Assembly: GCF_007997015.1 (NCBI RefSeq)
Contig: NZ_VOSM01000011.1
Coordinates: forward strand, 83,240-147,239
Length of the DNA stretch: 64,000 nucleotides
DNA from: Lujinxingia vulgaris
GTDB taxonomy: Bacteria; Myxococcota_A; Bradymonadia; Bradymonadales; Bradymonadaceae
Reading direction: 5' to 3'
The translations under genes and the position numbers were made by a program. Shown here piece after piece: positions 24,369-33,230 of this stretch. The notes beneath the pieces were generated by a model that worked only from the letters and a program-made list of their open reading frames with translations, searched no databases and had not been told where the DNA came from. Each line of letters begins with the position of its first letter. Positions within the stretch are counted from its first letter, which is position 1.

Positions 24369-26120
24369 ATGGCCGACTCGATCGATCCCGGCTTTGAGAC
24401 GCCGAAGCCCAATGCGCGTGGACGTCAGGCGCTTAATAATTTTGGGGAGGCGCAGCGCCATAATGCCTACCAGGCCGACGCCCATTTTCAGCGGGTGATT
24501 CGGCGCTACGCGCGGCCCGAGCGGCTGGAGGCGCTGGAGGAGGCGCTCGATGCGTTCGGGGAGGTGGTGCTCGGTGAGCTTGATGAGGTGGTGCGCAAAA
24601 ACAATGAGACGACGAATCTACCACAGCTCAGCCGCTACACGGGGTTTGGGGAGCGGGTCGAGCAGATCGATCATCACCCCACCTACCATGAGGCCGGACG
24701 ATATATTTACGGCTCGGGGGTGATGGCAGCGTATGCGGAGCATCCCAATAATATGGGGGCGCTCAGCCGCTTCTACCTCTCAAGCCTCAACGGGGAGGCC
24801 GGGCATAACTGCCCGCTGGCGTGCACCGCGGGGGTGATTCGCGTCTTGCAGGAGTTGGGGAGCGAGGAGCTGAAGGCGAGGTATTTGCCGGGCTTTCTCG
24901 ATGCTGAGTATGCCAATCACCTGGAGGGGGCGCAGTTCTTGACCGAGATTCAGGGTGGCAGCGATGTGGGCGCCAACGGCACCCGGGCGGTGCGCGAGGA
25001 TGATGGCAGCTACCGCATCTATGGCGAGAAGTGGTTCTGCTCAAACATCGACGCCGACGTCTTTTTGATGACCGCGCGGATGGAGGAGCTGGGGGCCGAG
25101 GGCACCCGTGGGCTGGGGCTTTTTCTGGTGCCGCGCAAGCTCGACGATGGGTCGGTTAATGAATTTTATGTGCGTCGGCTCAAAGATAAGCTGGGCACGC
25201 GCTCGATGGCGTCTGGCGAGTGCGATTTCCGCGGCGCACGGGCCGTTCATATGGGGGAGGTCGGCGAGGGGTTCAAGCATATGATGAACCTCGTGATCAA
25301 CACCTCGCGGCTTTATAACGCGGTGGGGTGCTGCGGGGTGATGCGCCGGGCGTACATTACGGCCAAGCTCTACGCGGACTATCGGGAGGCCTTTGGCCAG
25401 GCGATCATCAACTATCCGCTGGTGCAGGAGACCCTGGCCGATGTGCGCGCGGAGCTTGAGGCGATGGTCTCGGCGAACTTCCACCTGACGGCGCTCCAGG
25501 ATCGCCTCGATGATGGGAAGGCCAGCGAGCGCGAGGGGCAGTTTTTGCGCATGGCCATCAACATCAACAAGTCGCGCACGGCGATGTCGGCGCGCTGGGC
25601 GTGTGTGCAGGGCATTGAGGTGCTGGGCGGCAACGGGGCCATTGAGAGTTTCTCGGTGCTGCCGCGTCTTCTGCGCGACGCGATCGTCTATGAGAACTGG
25701 GAGGGCACCCACAACACGCTGTATATGCAGGTGTTGCGCGATATGCATCGCTACAAGGTGCACGGTGGCTTCTTTGCGTATTTGAGCGGGCTGCTCGATG
25801 AGGTGAAGGGCAAGGAGAAGGCGCGTGCCGATGAGCTGGCCCAGATGTTGGGCGAGCTCTCGGCGAAGGTCGATCGGGTGCTGAGCTTGCAGCAGGCCAC
25901 AGCGAGCCTGGAGATGCGCGGACTGGTCGATGAGCTGGCCTACCTGCTCTACGCGGTGGTGCGGGTCTGGGAGCGCGACTCGACCGAGCTGCAGGGGGCC
26001 GAAGAGGCGATGGACCTGGCCTCGGTGGAGCATTTCCTGGATTTGCGGGTGCGCGGTGTGCGCCGTGTGGATGATTCGGGTTACCTCAAGCGTTTGCAGA
26101 CGCTGGCCGCGCGCATTTGA
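24369..26120 (+). CDS. Acyl-CoA dehydrogenase (AidB/FadE-like)
   Basis: A 583-residue flavoenzyme: an N-terminal helical domain, LTEIQGGSDVGAN and YGEKWFCSNIDADVFLMTAR (FAD-binding middle domain), DKLGTRSMASGECDFRGA, then the C-terminal helical domain with SARWACVQGIEVLGGNGAIE and the WEGTHN segment carrying the likely catalytic Glu. Longer than standard 380-residue dehydrogenases, it resembles the AidB-type/long ACAD branch with an extra C-terminal helical part. It dehydrogenates acyl-CoA, or it acts in alkylation defence if truly AidB-like. The ATG at 24369 has AAGGAG about 8 nt upstream. No electron-transfer flavoprotein genes adjoin it. Confidence 0.85.
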   Translation: MADSIDPGFETPKPNARGRQALNNFGEAQRHNAYQADAHFQRVIRRYARPERLEALEEALDAFGEVVLGELDEVVRKNNETTNLPQLSRYTGFGERVEQIDHHPTYHEAGRYIYGSGVMAAYAEHPNNMGALSRFYLSSLNGEAGHNCPLACTAGVIRVLQELGSEELKARYLPGFLDAEYANHLEGAQFLTEIQGGSDVGANGTRAVREDDGSYRIYGEKWFCSNIDADVFLMTARMEELGAEGTRGLGLFLVPRKLDDGSVNEFYVRRLKDKLGTRSMASGECDFRGARAVHMGEVGEGFKHMMNLVINTSRLYNAVGCCGVMRRAYITAKLYADYREAFGQAIINYPLVQETLADVRAELEAMVSANFHLTALQDRLDDGKASEREGQFLRMAININKSRTAMSARWACVQGIEVLGGNGAIESFSVLPRLLRDAIVYENWEGTHNTLYMQVLRDMHRYKVHGGFFAYLSGLLDEVKGKEKARADELAQMLGELSAKVDRVLSLQQATASLEMRGLVDELAYLLYAVVRVWERDSTELQGAEEAMDLASVEHFLDLRVRGVRRVDDSGYLKRLQTLAARI

Positions 26121-26238
26121 GCGTGCGGTGCGCGCAACTTCTCTGAAGAACCCGGGCATGGTGCGGCGCGTCATAATCGAGCGTTGCCAGCGACCTGTGT
26201 GGTCACTAGGTTGAGCCCGGAAGTTCACGCAACCCAAG

Positions 26239-27489
26239 ATGAGTGAGATTATGAGCGAGACGAAGCAACCGTGGAACGAGTCGATGCCCGAGGCGCAGTT
26301 TAACTTTATGCGCGACATACTCGCCGCCCCCAGCCCCATCGGTCTGGAAGGCGCGATGACTTACGGGGTGCTCAAGCCACGCTTCGACAAGGTGAAGATG
26401 GAAGGCTGGGCGGTGCATCAGTTCCGCGGCAACGCCGGTCTGGTGCTCGACACGCACCCGGGTGAGGACGATCGCCTCACGGTGATGATCATCGGTCACG
26501 CCGACAAGATCCGCATGCAGGTGCGCAGCATCTCCGACGACGGCAAGATCTGGATCAACAGCGACTCCTTCTTGCCGCTGACCCTGCTGGGCAACGAAGT
26601 GATCCTCTTCAGCGAAGATCCGGAGAAGCCGGGCAACTACCGCGAGATCCGCGGGGGCACGATCGAAGCGCTGGGCGCGATTCACTTCGCCGACAGCGCG
26701 GTGCGCAGCGGTGATAAGGGACTGAAGCCCGAGCAGCTTTATCTGGAGCTGGGCCTTCACGGCGACGATCGTAAGAAGCAGGTTGAGAAGCTGGGGATCC
26801 GCGCCGGCGATCCGATCCTGCTCGATCGCCCCATCCGTCGTGGGTTTGGTCCGGACAGCTTCACCGGGGCGTACCTGGACAACGGTCTGGGTTGCTTTGT
26901 GAGCGCGGAGTGCGCGCGCATCCTGGCGGAAGAGGGCGGGCTTAAGAATGTGCGCGTGCTCTTTGCCATCGCCACCCACGAAGAGATCGGCCGCTTCGGC
27001 AGCCGGGTGCTCGCTGGCGAGCTGAAGCCCGATGTGGTGATCGGCGTGGACGTGAACCACGACCTTGAGGCGGCCCCGGGTGTGGGCGACAAGCGCTTCA
27101 CCCCTCTGAAGATGGGCAAGGGCTACACGCTGAGCGTGGGCGCGGTGGCCAGCGAGTTCTTGAACCGCCTCTTTGAAGAGGCCTCGATCGCCCATGAGAT
27201 CCCGGTGCAGCGCGATGTGTGCGGCCGCGATACCGGCACCGACGCGATGGCGGCGGTCCTGGCGAGCGTGGATGCGGCGGCGACCTCGATCGGGTTCCCG
27301 ATTCGCAACATGCACACCGTCTCGGAGCTGGGTCATACCGGCGATGTGCTGGCCTCGATCTACGCCATCGTGCGCACCTTGCAGAAGATGGACGAGGCCA
27401 ACGGCGGCAAGGGCCTGACGGCGGAGGACTTCCGCAACGGGCACCCGCGCCTTGACCAGGTGGAGAAGCTCACCCACCGCGGTGCGTAA
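26239..27489 (+). CDS. M42-family metallopeptidase/aminopeptidase-like protein
   Basis: A 416-residue cytosolic di-zinc peptidase-like protein of the M42 (glutamyl aminopeptidase/cellulase M) type. Recognisable elements are VMIIGHADKIRMQV (normally GH-x-DE), TGAYLDNGLGC (normally LDDR-G), IATHEEIGRFGSR (catalytic EE-G), GVDVNHDLEA, GRDTGTDA and IRNMHTVSELGHTGDV (final His ligand). Ligand-type His, Asp and Glu residues appear to be kept, but two signature boxes are altered, so substrate range or metal use may differ from classical M42 enzymes. The start could also be the ATG at 26251. Its terminator is at 27531-27566. Confidence 0.82.
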   Translation: MSEIMSETKQPWNESMPEAQFNFMRDILAAPSPIGLEGAMTYGVLKPRFDKVKMEGWAVHQFRGNAGLVLDTHPGEDDRLTVMIIGHADKIRMQVRSISDDGKIWINSDSFLPLTLLGNEVILFSEDPEKPGNYREIRGGTIEALGAIHFADSAVRSGDKGLKPEQLYLELGLHGDDRKKQVEKLGIRAGDPILLDRPIRRGFGPDSFTGAYLDNGLGCFVSAECARILAEEGGLKNVRVLFAIATHEEIGRFGSRVLAGELKPDVVIGVDVNHDLEAAPGVGDKRFTPLKMGKGYTLSVGAVASEFLNRLFEEASIAHEIPVQRDVCGRDTGTDAMAAVLASVDAAATSIGFPIRNMHTVSELGHTGDVLASIYAIVRTLQKMDEANGGKGLTAEDFRNGHPRLDQVEKLTHRGA

Positions 27490-27530
27490 GGTCTGAGCCT
27501 TAAGAGCGGACGCGCAGCTTGCGTCCGGTG

Positions 27531-27566
27531 AACCAGCGGCGGGGGTAACCCGTCGCTGGTTTTTTT
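27531..27566 (+). terminator. Intrinsic terminator of the M42 peptidase gene
   Basis: A 13-bp stem with one G-U pair (27531-27543 with 27548-27560 approximately), ended by about seven T residues. It is 41 nt after the stop codon. Confidence 0.85.
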
Positions 27567-27602
27567 GATGGAGCATGGGCGTTGGGCGTCAAGGAGCAGG
27601 GC

Positions 27603-28670
27603 GTGAGTCAGGGAGAAGATCGCGAAGAGCCGAAGGGGGAGCGCTGGTGGGAGAGTGGGCGGCTGGCGGTGGTGGGTGTGGCGAAGAACTGCGGGAAGAC
27701 GACCACACTCAACGCCCTGATCGCGCGTCAGCAAGAGCGAGCGGTGGGGCTTGTGTCGGTCGGCATTGATGGGGAGCAGTCCGATGTGCTGCTGGGCACG
27801 GAGAAGCCCGCGATTGTGGTGGGGGAGGGGCATTGGGTGGTGAGCGCGGAGCAGGCACTCTCGCGCTCTACGGCGCCGCTGGAGTACGTCAGGGCGTTAG
27901 GGATGAGCTCGCCACTGGGGCAGGTGATGGTGGCCCGGGCCCGGGGCGCTGGCGAGGTGGTGCTGGCGGGGTTGAGGCACCGCGGGGATGTGAGCGCGGC
28001 GCTGGGGGCGTTGGAGGAGCTGGGGGCTAATCCGGTCTTTGTGGACGGGGCGTACGGCCGGGTGGTGGGGGCGCATCCGGAGGTGGCGCAGGCGATCGTG
28101 ATGTCGACCGGCGCGGTGGTGGGGCACTCGGTGCGGGAGGTTGTGCGGCGCACCTCGGATGTGGTCGATCGGCTGACACTGCCGGTGGTGGAGCGGGCGA
28201 TGTGGCGCGACGCGCTGGCGAGCGCGCAGCGCGAGCAGCGCGCGTATCTGGTCGAAGATGATGGCGAGCTGCGCGAACTTCCGCATGCCTCGGGGCTGGT
28301 GGGGTTGAGCCAGGGGCGCAAGTTATGGCGAAGGTCGACGGCGGGGGTGGTGGTGCCGGGGCTTGTGAGCGATCGGGTGCTGGAGGAGCTGCTGGCGGTG
28401 GGCACGCAGCGCCGGCGGACGTTGGTAGTGGGCGACGGTACAGCGCTGCACCCGAGCGGGAAGTTGTGGCGACGGTTCAGGCGGAGCTGGGAGGTGCGGG
28501 TGGGGCACTCCAGCCGCTTGCTGGCGATCACCTACAACCCGACGTCTGTGACCGGTGCCCACCTCGACGCGCGGGCGTTGCGTCAGGGGCTGGAGGCGCG
28601 CTGGCCGCAGGTTCCGGTGTTTAATCCGGTTGACCCCGATGAGGTTGCGCGCATCTTTCGGGAGAGCTGA
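27603..28670 (+). CDS. P-loop protein, possible lysine 5,6-aminomutase reactivase KamB-like
   Basis: A 355-residue protein with a clear Walker A, VVGVAKNCGKTTTLN (G-x4-GKT), near residue 25. An HSP70/sugar-kinase-like middle part (VGLVSVGIDGEQSD, GMSSPLGQVMVARARGAGEV) follows, then VFVDGAYGRVVGAHPEVAQA and a C-terminal ITYNPTSVTGAHLDARAL segment. I associate this combination with the KamB subunit of B12-mutase reactivating complexes of lysine fermenters, which would agree with kal-kce at 5.3-6.6 kb, but the link is from memory and 21 kb apart. The GTG at 27603 follows AAGGAG by 6 nt; an upstream in-frame TTG at 27582 is less likely. No KamC/MutS-like gene follows. Confidence 0.5.
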   Translation: MSQGEDREEPKGERWWESGRLAVVGVAKNCGKTTTLNALIARQQERAVGLVSVGIDGEQSDVLLGTEKPAIVVGEGHWVVSAEQALSRSTAPLEYVRALGMSSPLGQVMVARARGAGEVVLAGLRHRGDVSAALGALEELGANPVFVDGAYGRVVGAHPEVAQAIVMSTGAVVGHSVREVVRRTSDVVDRLTLPVVERAMWRDALASAQREQRAYLVEDDGELRELPHASGLVGLSQGRKLWRRSTAGVVVPGLVSDRVLEELLAVGTQRRRTLVVGDGTALHPSGKLWRRFRRSWEVRVGHSSRLLAITYNPTSVTGAHLDARALRQGLEARWPQVPVFNPVDPDEVARIFRES

Positions 28671-28745
28671 GGGCAACGAAAAAGGGGCGCGCGCGCTCGC
28701 CAGTGGCGAGTGCGGCGAGCATCTATCTGGCAATGAGGGGGGAGC

Positions 28746-30581
28746 ATGAGGATCGGGCGGCGATGGGGGCTGGTGCTGGCGGTGATGTTGCTGGTGGGCG
28801 TGGGAACGGGGTGCGGCGATGATGATCCCCCCGAAGATCGCGACGCGGACGTCGAAGACGGGGGCGGTGAGCCCGACGGCGATGAGCCTGACGCCGACGC
28901 AGGCCCGGATGTGCCCGATGGCGAGGAGCCCGACATCGATGTGCCCGATGATGGGGAGCCGCCGGGCGATCTTCGACTGGAGGTCGATTCGGTGGACTCA
29001 CCCGTGACCTTTGAGGGGGCAGAAGCCGAGGTCACGCTGACCTTCTCCTGCGAGCCGGCGGGTTGCGTGACGACCTGTCAGCTCAATGAGCTCGCCGCCG
29101 AGCTCTGCACCTCGCCATATCTGGTGGAGGTCGACGCCGGGGAGCATACGGTGGTGATTCGCGCGAGCTATGAGGGGGAGGAGGTGCAGGAGACGGTGTC
29201 CTTCCGCACGGTGCAGGTGCCGGCGCTTGAGGTGAGCGCGCCGGCCGAGGGCGATGTGTACCGCGCGGCGTTGGGTGAGGTGGTGGCCACGTGCACCGAC
29301 CGCGAGGATTGCACGATCACCTGTGAGGTGTGTGCGGATGGAAGTTGCGAGGCGCTGGTCGGCTGCGAAGAGGGTGCGGCGCTGGTGCTGGAGCAGCCGG
29401 AGGTGGAGCTGGTGGTGCGCGCCTGCGTGGAGGACGATGGCGAGGAGAGCTGCAACGAGGATCGGCGCACTTATACCCTGGTGGAGCCTCAGTGGAGCGC
29501 GTTGTCGCTTGGGGAGACGCACGGCTGCGCGATCCTGGCCGACGCGACGCTTTGGTGCTGGGGCAACAACACCGATGCGCAGCTTGGCAGCCTGGAGCCC
29601 GAGCGCTCTCTTGTACCGCTTCTGGTTGAGGGGAGCTGGGCGCAGGTGAGCGCGGGCACAGCGCATAGCTGCGGGATTCGCACCGATGGCACGCTCTGGT
29701 GCTGGGGGCAGCAGCAGTACGGGCGGCTGGGCAACGGAGAGGTTGATGTCGACGCGGTCTTCGAGCCGGTGCAGGTAGGTGAGTTCGACGACTGGGATGA
29801 GGTGAGCGCGGGCGACTCGTTGACCTGCGGGCGACGCGGCGCAGAGGCCTTTTGCTGGGGTTACAATCCGGCGGGGAGGTTGGGCGTGGGCAGCACCGCC
29901 GGGACTGTGCCAACGCCCACGCCGGTGTCGGGTGAGCGCGCGTGGCGTCAGATCAGCACCGGCGCCGAGCATATCTGCGGGCTGACGGAGGCGGATGAGG
30001 CGTTCTGCTGGGGGCGAGGGGGCGATGGTCGTCTGGGCTACGGGGGCACCGAGAACCTGAGTGAACCCACAGCGGTTGGGGAGGTGGAAGACGCGACGAT
30101 GGTGCGCCTGGCGGCGGGTTTTCAGCACACCTGCGCCGATATGGCCACCTCGCGGGGCGCGCGCGTCTTCTGCTGGGGGCCGGCGTCGACCGGGAGGTTG
30201 GGCACCGGCGACGACTCGACCACGCTCATTCTGGAACCCAAAGAGGTGGGCACCGACGTGGAGCTCAGCGGCGTGAGCAGCGGCAACATTCACAGCTGCG
30301 CGATCGCGCCCGATGATGTGGCCTGGTGCTGGGGTTATAACAACCACGGGCAGATCGGGGTGGAGCAAACCGGCAATGAGCTTGTGCCGATCGAGGTCGA
30401 CACCACCGAGACTTTTGCGCAGATCGAGGCCGGCAAGATCCACACCTGCGGCATCACCACCGCCGGCGCCCTCCTGTGCTGGGGTGAAAACGGCGACAGC
30501 GAGCTCGGGCGCGAGATTGAAGGCACCGAAACCTCCGAGCCCGGGCCGGTGAGCTGGCCCTACGGGCTGGAAGCGCTCTGA
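28746..30581 (+). CDS. RCC1-repeat (beta-propeller) lipoprotein
   Basis: A 611-residue lipoprotein: a signal peptide ending VGTGC, an Asp/Glu/Pro-rich linker to about residue 80, and two Ig/Cadherin-like beta domains rich in Cys pairs (CEPAGCVTTCQL, CTDREDCTITCEVCADGSC). From about residue 255, seven RCC1 repeats of roughly 50 residues follow, each with the pattern G-x-H-(S/T)-C-x-(I/L)...LWCWG...G-x-LG. Each repeat carries a conserved Cys pair (HSCGI and WCWG), which suggests disulfide-stapled propeller blades suited to an extracellular place. The ATG follows a GGGGGGAG site. This type of RCC1 lipoprotein is common in Myxococcota and has no established function. Confidence 0.88.
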   Translation: MRIGRRWGLVLAVMLLVGVGTGCGDDDPPEDRDADVEDGGGEPDGDEPDADAGPDVPDGEEPDIDVPDDGEPPGDLRLEVDSVDSPVTFEGAEAEVTLTFSCEPAGCVTTCQLNELAAELCTSPYLVEVDAGEHTVVIRASYEGEEVQETVSFRTVQVPALEVSAPAEGDVYRAALGEVVATCTDREDCTITCEVCADGSCEALVGCEEGAALVLEQPEVELVVRACVEDDGEESCNEDRRTYTLVEPQWSALSLGETHGCAILADATLWCWGNNTDAQLGSLEPERSLVPLLVEGSWAQVSAGTAHSCGIRTDGTLWCWGQQQYGRLGNGEVDVDAVFEPVQVGEFDDWDEVSAGDSLTCGRRGAEAFCWGYNPAGRLGVGSTAGTVPTPTPVSGERAWRQISTGAEHICGLTEADEAFCWGRGGDGRLGYGGTENLSEPTAVGEVEDATMVRLAAGFQHTCADMATSRGARVFCWGPASTGRLGTGDDSTTLILEPKEVGTDVELSGVSSGNIHSCAIAPDDVAWCWGYNNHGQIGVEQTGNELVPIEVDTTETFAQIEAGKIHTCGITTAGALLCWGENGDSELGREIEGTETSEPGPVSWPYGLEAL

Positions 30582-30896
30582 GCATCGGGTGGGGGCGGCG
30601 CCGCCAGTGGGTTGGCGGCGTCTCCCGAAGTCCGCCGCGCTCACGATGTGTCGCGCCACGTTGCACGCGTACCGGTGAACGCGCAACGGCGCGCCCTTCG
30701 GGCGCTGATCGCGGCTGGAGCATCGGTGAAGGTCCGGGCTCGCCAGCACTTTTGGGGGTGGGAGAGCAGAAGTTCGCGTTCGACACTTCAATTCTTGTAA
30801 CGCCGGGCCTAAGATACTGGCGACAACCCCCCGAAGAGTGATGTCGATGACGCGACGCTGAGCGAAGCTCAGCGCGCGGTGAGTTCAGGAGCTGGT
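30582..30896. other. 315-nt gap with GC hairpins, no gene
   Basis: Contains a 10-bp hairpin (30597-30606 with 30613-30622, one wobble) shortly after the RCC1 gene, and a second GC-rich palindrome near 30689-30705 (GGCGCGCCC TTC GGGCGC). No open frame, tRNA or convincing promoter was recognised. Confidence 0.4.
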
Positions 30897-32708
30897 GTGA
30901 GAGAGGTCGCAACGATCCAGGGAGAAGATGCGGATCTGAAGGCGGCCCGCCACCGCGCCCGCCGCGTAGTCGTGGAGGTGCTGGAGAGCTACCTGCCGGC
31001 GCTCATCGGTGCACTGGCCGAGACGGGCCTGGGTGATGAGGGTCAGGCCGCGCGCATCGAGCGCCTGGTGGTGGCCTTTGAGGCGATGGAGGTGGTTGCG
31101 CAGCTTCAGGAGCGCGGCCGCCCGGTGCTCACCACCTTCGATGCGACGGGAGCAGGGGCGCTTAAGGTCAACGCGGCTCTGCTGATGGAGCTCTATCCGC
31201 CGGCGCTGGCCGATGCCTTTGCGCCCACGCTGGCGCAACTTCTCGGGCTCTCACCCACCCTGGTCTCATTGCTCTTACGCCTGCGCGACGACCAGCAGGT
31301 TCGCAACCTCGCCGGGCAGGCCGCTCGGCATGCGGCGGCGAAGCCGGTGGCCGCCACCAGAATTCCGGCGCTGGTGCGCTGGCGGCTGGCGCGTTTTGAG
31401 GCGCGTCATGCTGGGCTGATCGCCGGGTTGAGCGAGTCCGCGTCGAGCTTCGATACCAGCGGACGCGAGCCGCTGATGCGCGCGCTCGCGGCTGAGCCGA
31501 GGTGGCCGGAGTGGTTTGACGTGAGTGAGGTGCCCTACCTCCAGAACGCGGTCGAGGCGGCCAGCACCGCGCTGCAGACGACCCCCTGGGCACGCCACGC
31601 CGGCGCGCTCACCGAGATGTTGTGGGAGTGCGGCGGGGTGTCTCCGCGCTCGGCGCTGCGGCAGGCCGCGCGCACGCTGCGCACCATCCAGGGTGTGGAT
31701 CAGGCGCGCGCGCTGCGCCTGGTCGCCGAGGTGCTCGCTGAGGGCGCCGCACCCCAGAGTGGCGAGCTTGAGGCCTGGCCCTCGTTTGCCGAGCTGGCGC
31801 AGGTCTGGCGCGATCTTCTCGACCAGGAGGCCCGCCACCTTGGGAGCTGGCGAGCGGCCTCTGGCCAAGATCTCTCGCTCAATGTCTTCGACCCACCTTC
31901 CGAGGCCACCGGCCTGAGTGAGCCCGCGAACCTCCCCTGGAGCACGCCCCTTTTATGCTGGTCGACGCGCGAGCGCGACGCCCTGCGCGATCTTCTGCGA
32001 GGGATGGAGCGGGCGTTGCAAGGTGCGGCTGCTCCGGTGCGCGCAGGGCAGCTCGGCGCGCGCGCCTTTGAGAAGCGCGCCCCGCTGGCCCAGGGCGAGC
32101 GCCAGCCCTGGCGCGTCGGCGTGCCTCGCCGCGTTCCGGCGGCCACCGCCGAGATGGAGGGCGCGATCGACGCGGCCTTTGCCGCGACGCGAGCCTCCAT
32201 GAACGCGCGCTTTGCCAGCCTGAGCGACGCCGAAAAACAACGCGCCCTGAGCCTCGCCCAGGGGGCCTACAGCGGTTTTCTCACCCGCGCGCGTCAGATC
32301 TGGGAGCGACGCCTCGCGTCGGTGCGCGCCGGGAAGGCCGAGCGGGCCTTCGATGGTTTGATCACCGAGGTGGCGCGCTCATTGGGGCTTCCGCTGCTCA
32401 TCGACGTCTTTGAGAGCCCTGCCCCCAACGCCCCGCTGGCGGCGATGCCTGTCTTTTGCGTGCCCACGATCTGGTCGGATCAGGCCGACTTCGCGCCGAT
32501 CTGGCTCCCGATCGAGGTCATTGGTGAGTCGCTGGCCACCGCGCCGTTGCGCGTGCGCATGGTCACCTTGAGTCAGGGCGCGTTGCGCTGGGCAGGCGAC
32601 CACAGCGTGCAGCCTGGCGAGCTGCGGAAGATCCCGACCGAGCGCCTGCTGGGCTCGGTGTATGAGGGCGCGTTGATGATGACGGTGCACCGCCGCGACA
32701 TCGTTTAA
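30897..32708 (+). CDS. Large helical protein of unknown function
   Basis: A 603-residue cytosolic protein, rich in Ala, Arg and Leu and largely helical, with no signal peptide, P-loop or membrane helix. Segments that may help a search are VLTTFDATGAGALKVNAALL near residue 80, PLMRALAAEPRWPEWFDVSE near 192, VSPRSALRQAARTLRTIQGV near 247, a helix EMEGAIDAAFAATRASMNAR near 420, and a beta-rich C-terminus (FCVPTIWSDQADFAPIWLPI). I do not recognise the family. The GTG at 30897 has CAGGAG 5 nt upstream, and an earlier GTG at 30879 is less likely. It ends 10 nt before the globin gene, so the two are probably co-transcribed. Confidence 0.75.
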   Translation: MREVATIQGEDADLKAARHRARRVVVEVLESYLPALIGALAETGLGDEGQAARIERLVVAFEAMEVVAQLQERGRPVLTTFDATGAGALKVNAALLMELYPPALADAFAPTLAQLLGLSPTLVSLLLRLRDDQQVRNLAGQAARHAAAKPVAATRIPALVRWRLARFEARHAGLIAGLSESASSFDTSGREPLMRALAAEPRWPEWFDVSEVPYLQNAVEAASTALQTTPWARHAGALTEMLWECGGVSPRSALRQAARTLRTIQGVDQARALRLVAEVLAEGAAPQSGELEAWPSFAELAQVWRDLLDQEARHLGSWRAASGQDLSLNVFDPPSEATGLSEPANLPWSTPLLCWSTRERDALRDLLRGMERALQGAAAPVRAGQLGARAFEKRAPLAQGERQPWRVGVPRRVPAATAEMEGAIDAAFAATRASMNARFASLSDAEKQRALSLAQGAYSGFLTRARQIWERRLASVRAGKAERAFDGLITEVARSLGLPLLIDVFESPAPNAPLAAMPVFCVPTIWSDQADFAPIWLPIEVIGESLATAPLRVRMVTLSQGALRWAGDHSVQPGELRKIPTERLLGSVYEGALMMTVHRRDIV

Positions 32709-32718
32709 GAGGTCAGTT

Positions 32719-33147
32719 ATGGCAACGAGTAATCCGGGCTGGGATGTGATTGAGGAGGTCGGCGGAAGCGCGCGCATGGAGGCGTTGATGCGCGCCTTTT
32801 ACGATCGCCTCTTCGACGATCTGATGATCGGCTTCTTCTTTGCGATGAGCGACAAAGAGGCGCTGATCGCCTCGCAGATCGACTATGTGCACGCGCATAT
32901 CGGCAGCCGTCAGGGCGACTACCAGGGGCCGCCGATTCGGCAGGCGCACCAGAAGATGCCGATCCTCGTGGGCCATTTCGATCGTCGCCACCAGATCCTC
33001 ATCGATGTGCTTGATCAGTTTGAGGTGCCGCCGCACGTGCGCGAGGCCTGGCTGGGCCTGGATCGGGCGATGCGCGATCTGGTCATTCGCCAGGGCGATC
33101 AGGCGCGCGAGGAGATGGGCTACGAGGTGTTTCGGCCCAAAGAGTAG
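32719..33147 (+). CDS. Truncated (2-on-2) globin
   Basis: A 142-residue haem protein: VGGSARMEALMRAFYDRLFD helices A-B/E region, FFFAMSDKEALIASQIDYVHAHIG, and RQAHQKMPILVGHFDRRHQI, where the His of QAH is the expected proximal (F8) ligand. A C-terminal helix ends the protein. Such globins bind O2, NO or peroxide, and the role here is unknown. It is 10 nt downstream of the 603-residue protein. Confidence 0.85.
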   Translation: MATSNPGWDVIEEVGGSARMEALMRAFYDRLFDDLMIGFFFAMSDKEALIASQIDYVHAHIGSRQGDYQGPPIRQAHQKMPILVGHFDRRHQILIDVLDQFEVPPHVREAWLGLDRAMRDLVIRQGDQAREEMGYEVFRPKE

Positions 33148-33170
33148 CTCGCCACCCGGCGCATCCACGA

Positions 33171-33209
33171 AAAAAGCCCGCTCCCCCTGTGCAGGGGAGC
33201 GGGCTTTTT
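33171..33209. terminator. Bidirectional intrinsic terminator between globin and lpd
   Basis: A 16-bp stem AAAAAGCCCGCTCCCC/GGGGAGCGGGCTTTTT (33171-33186 with 33194-33209), with an A-run on one side and a T-run on the other. It serves both convergent transcripts. Confidence 0.92.
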
Positions 33210-33230
33210 CACAGGCGGTGCGGCGTTGGC

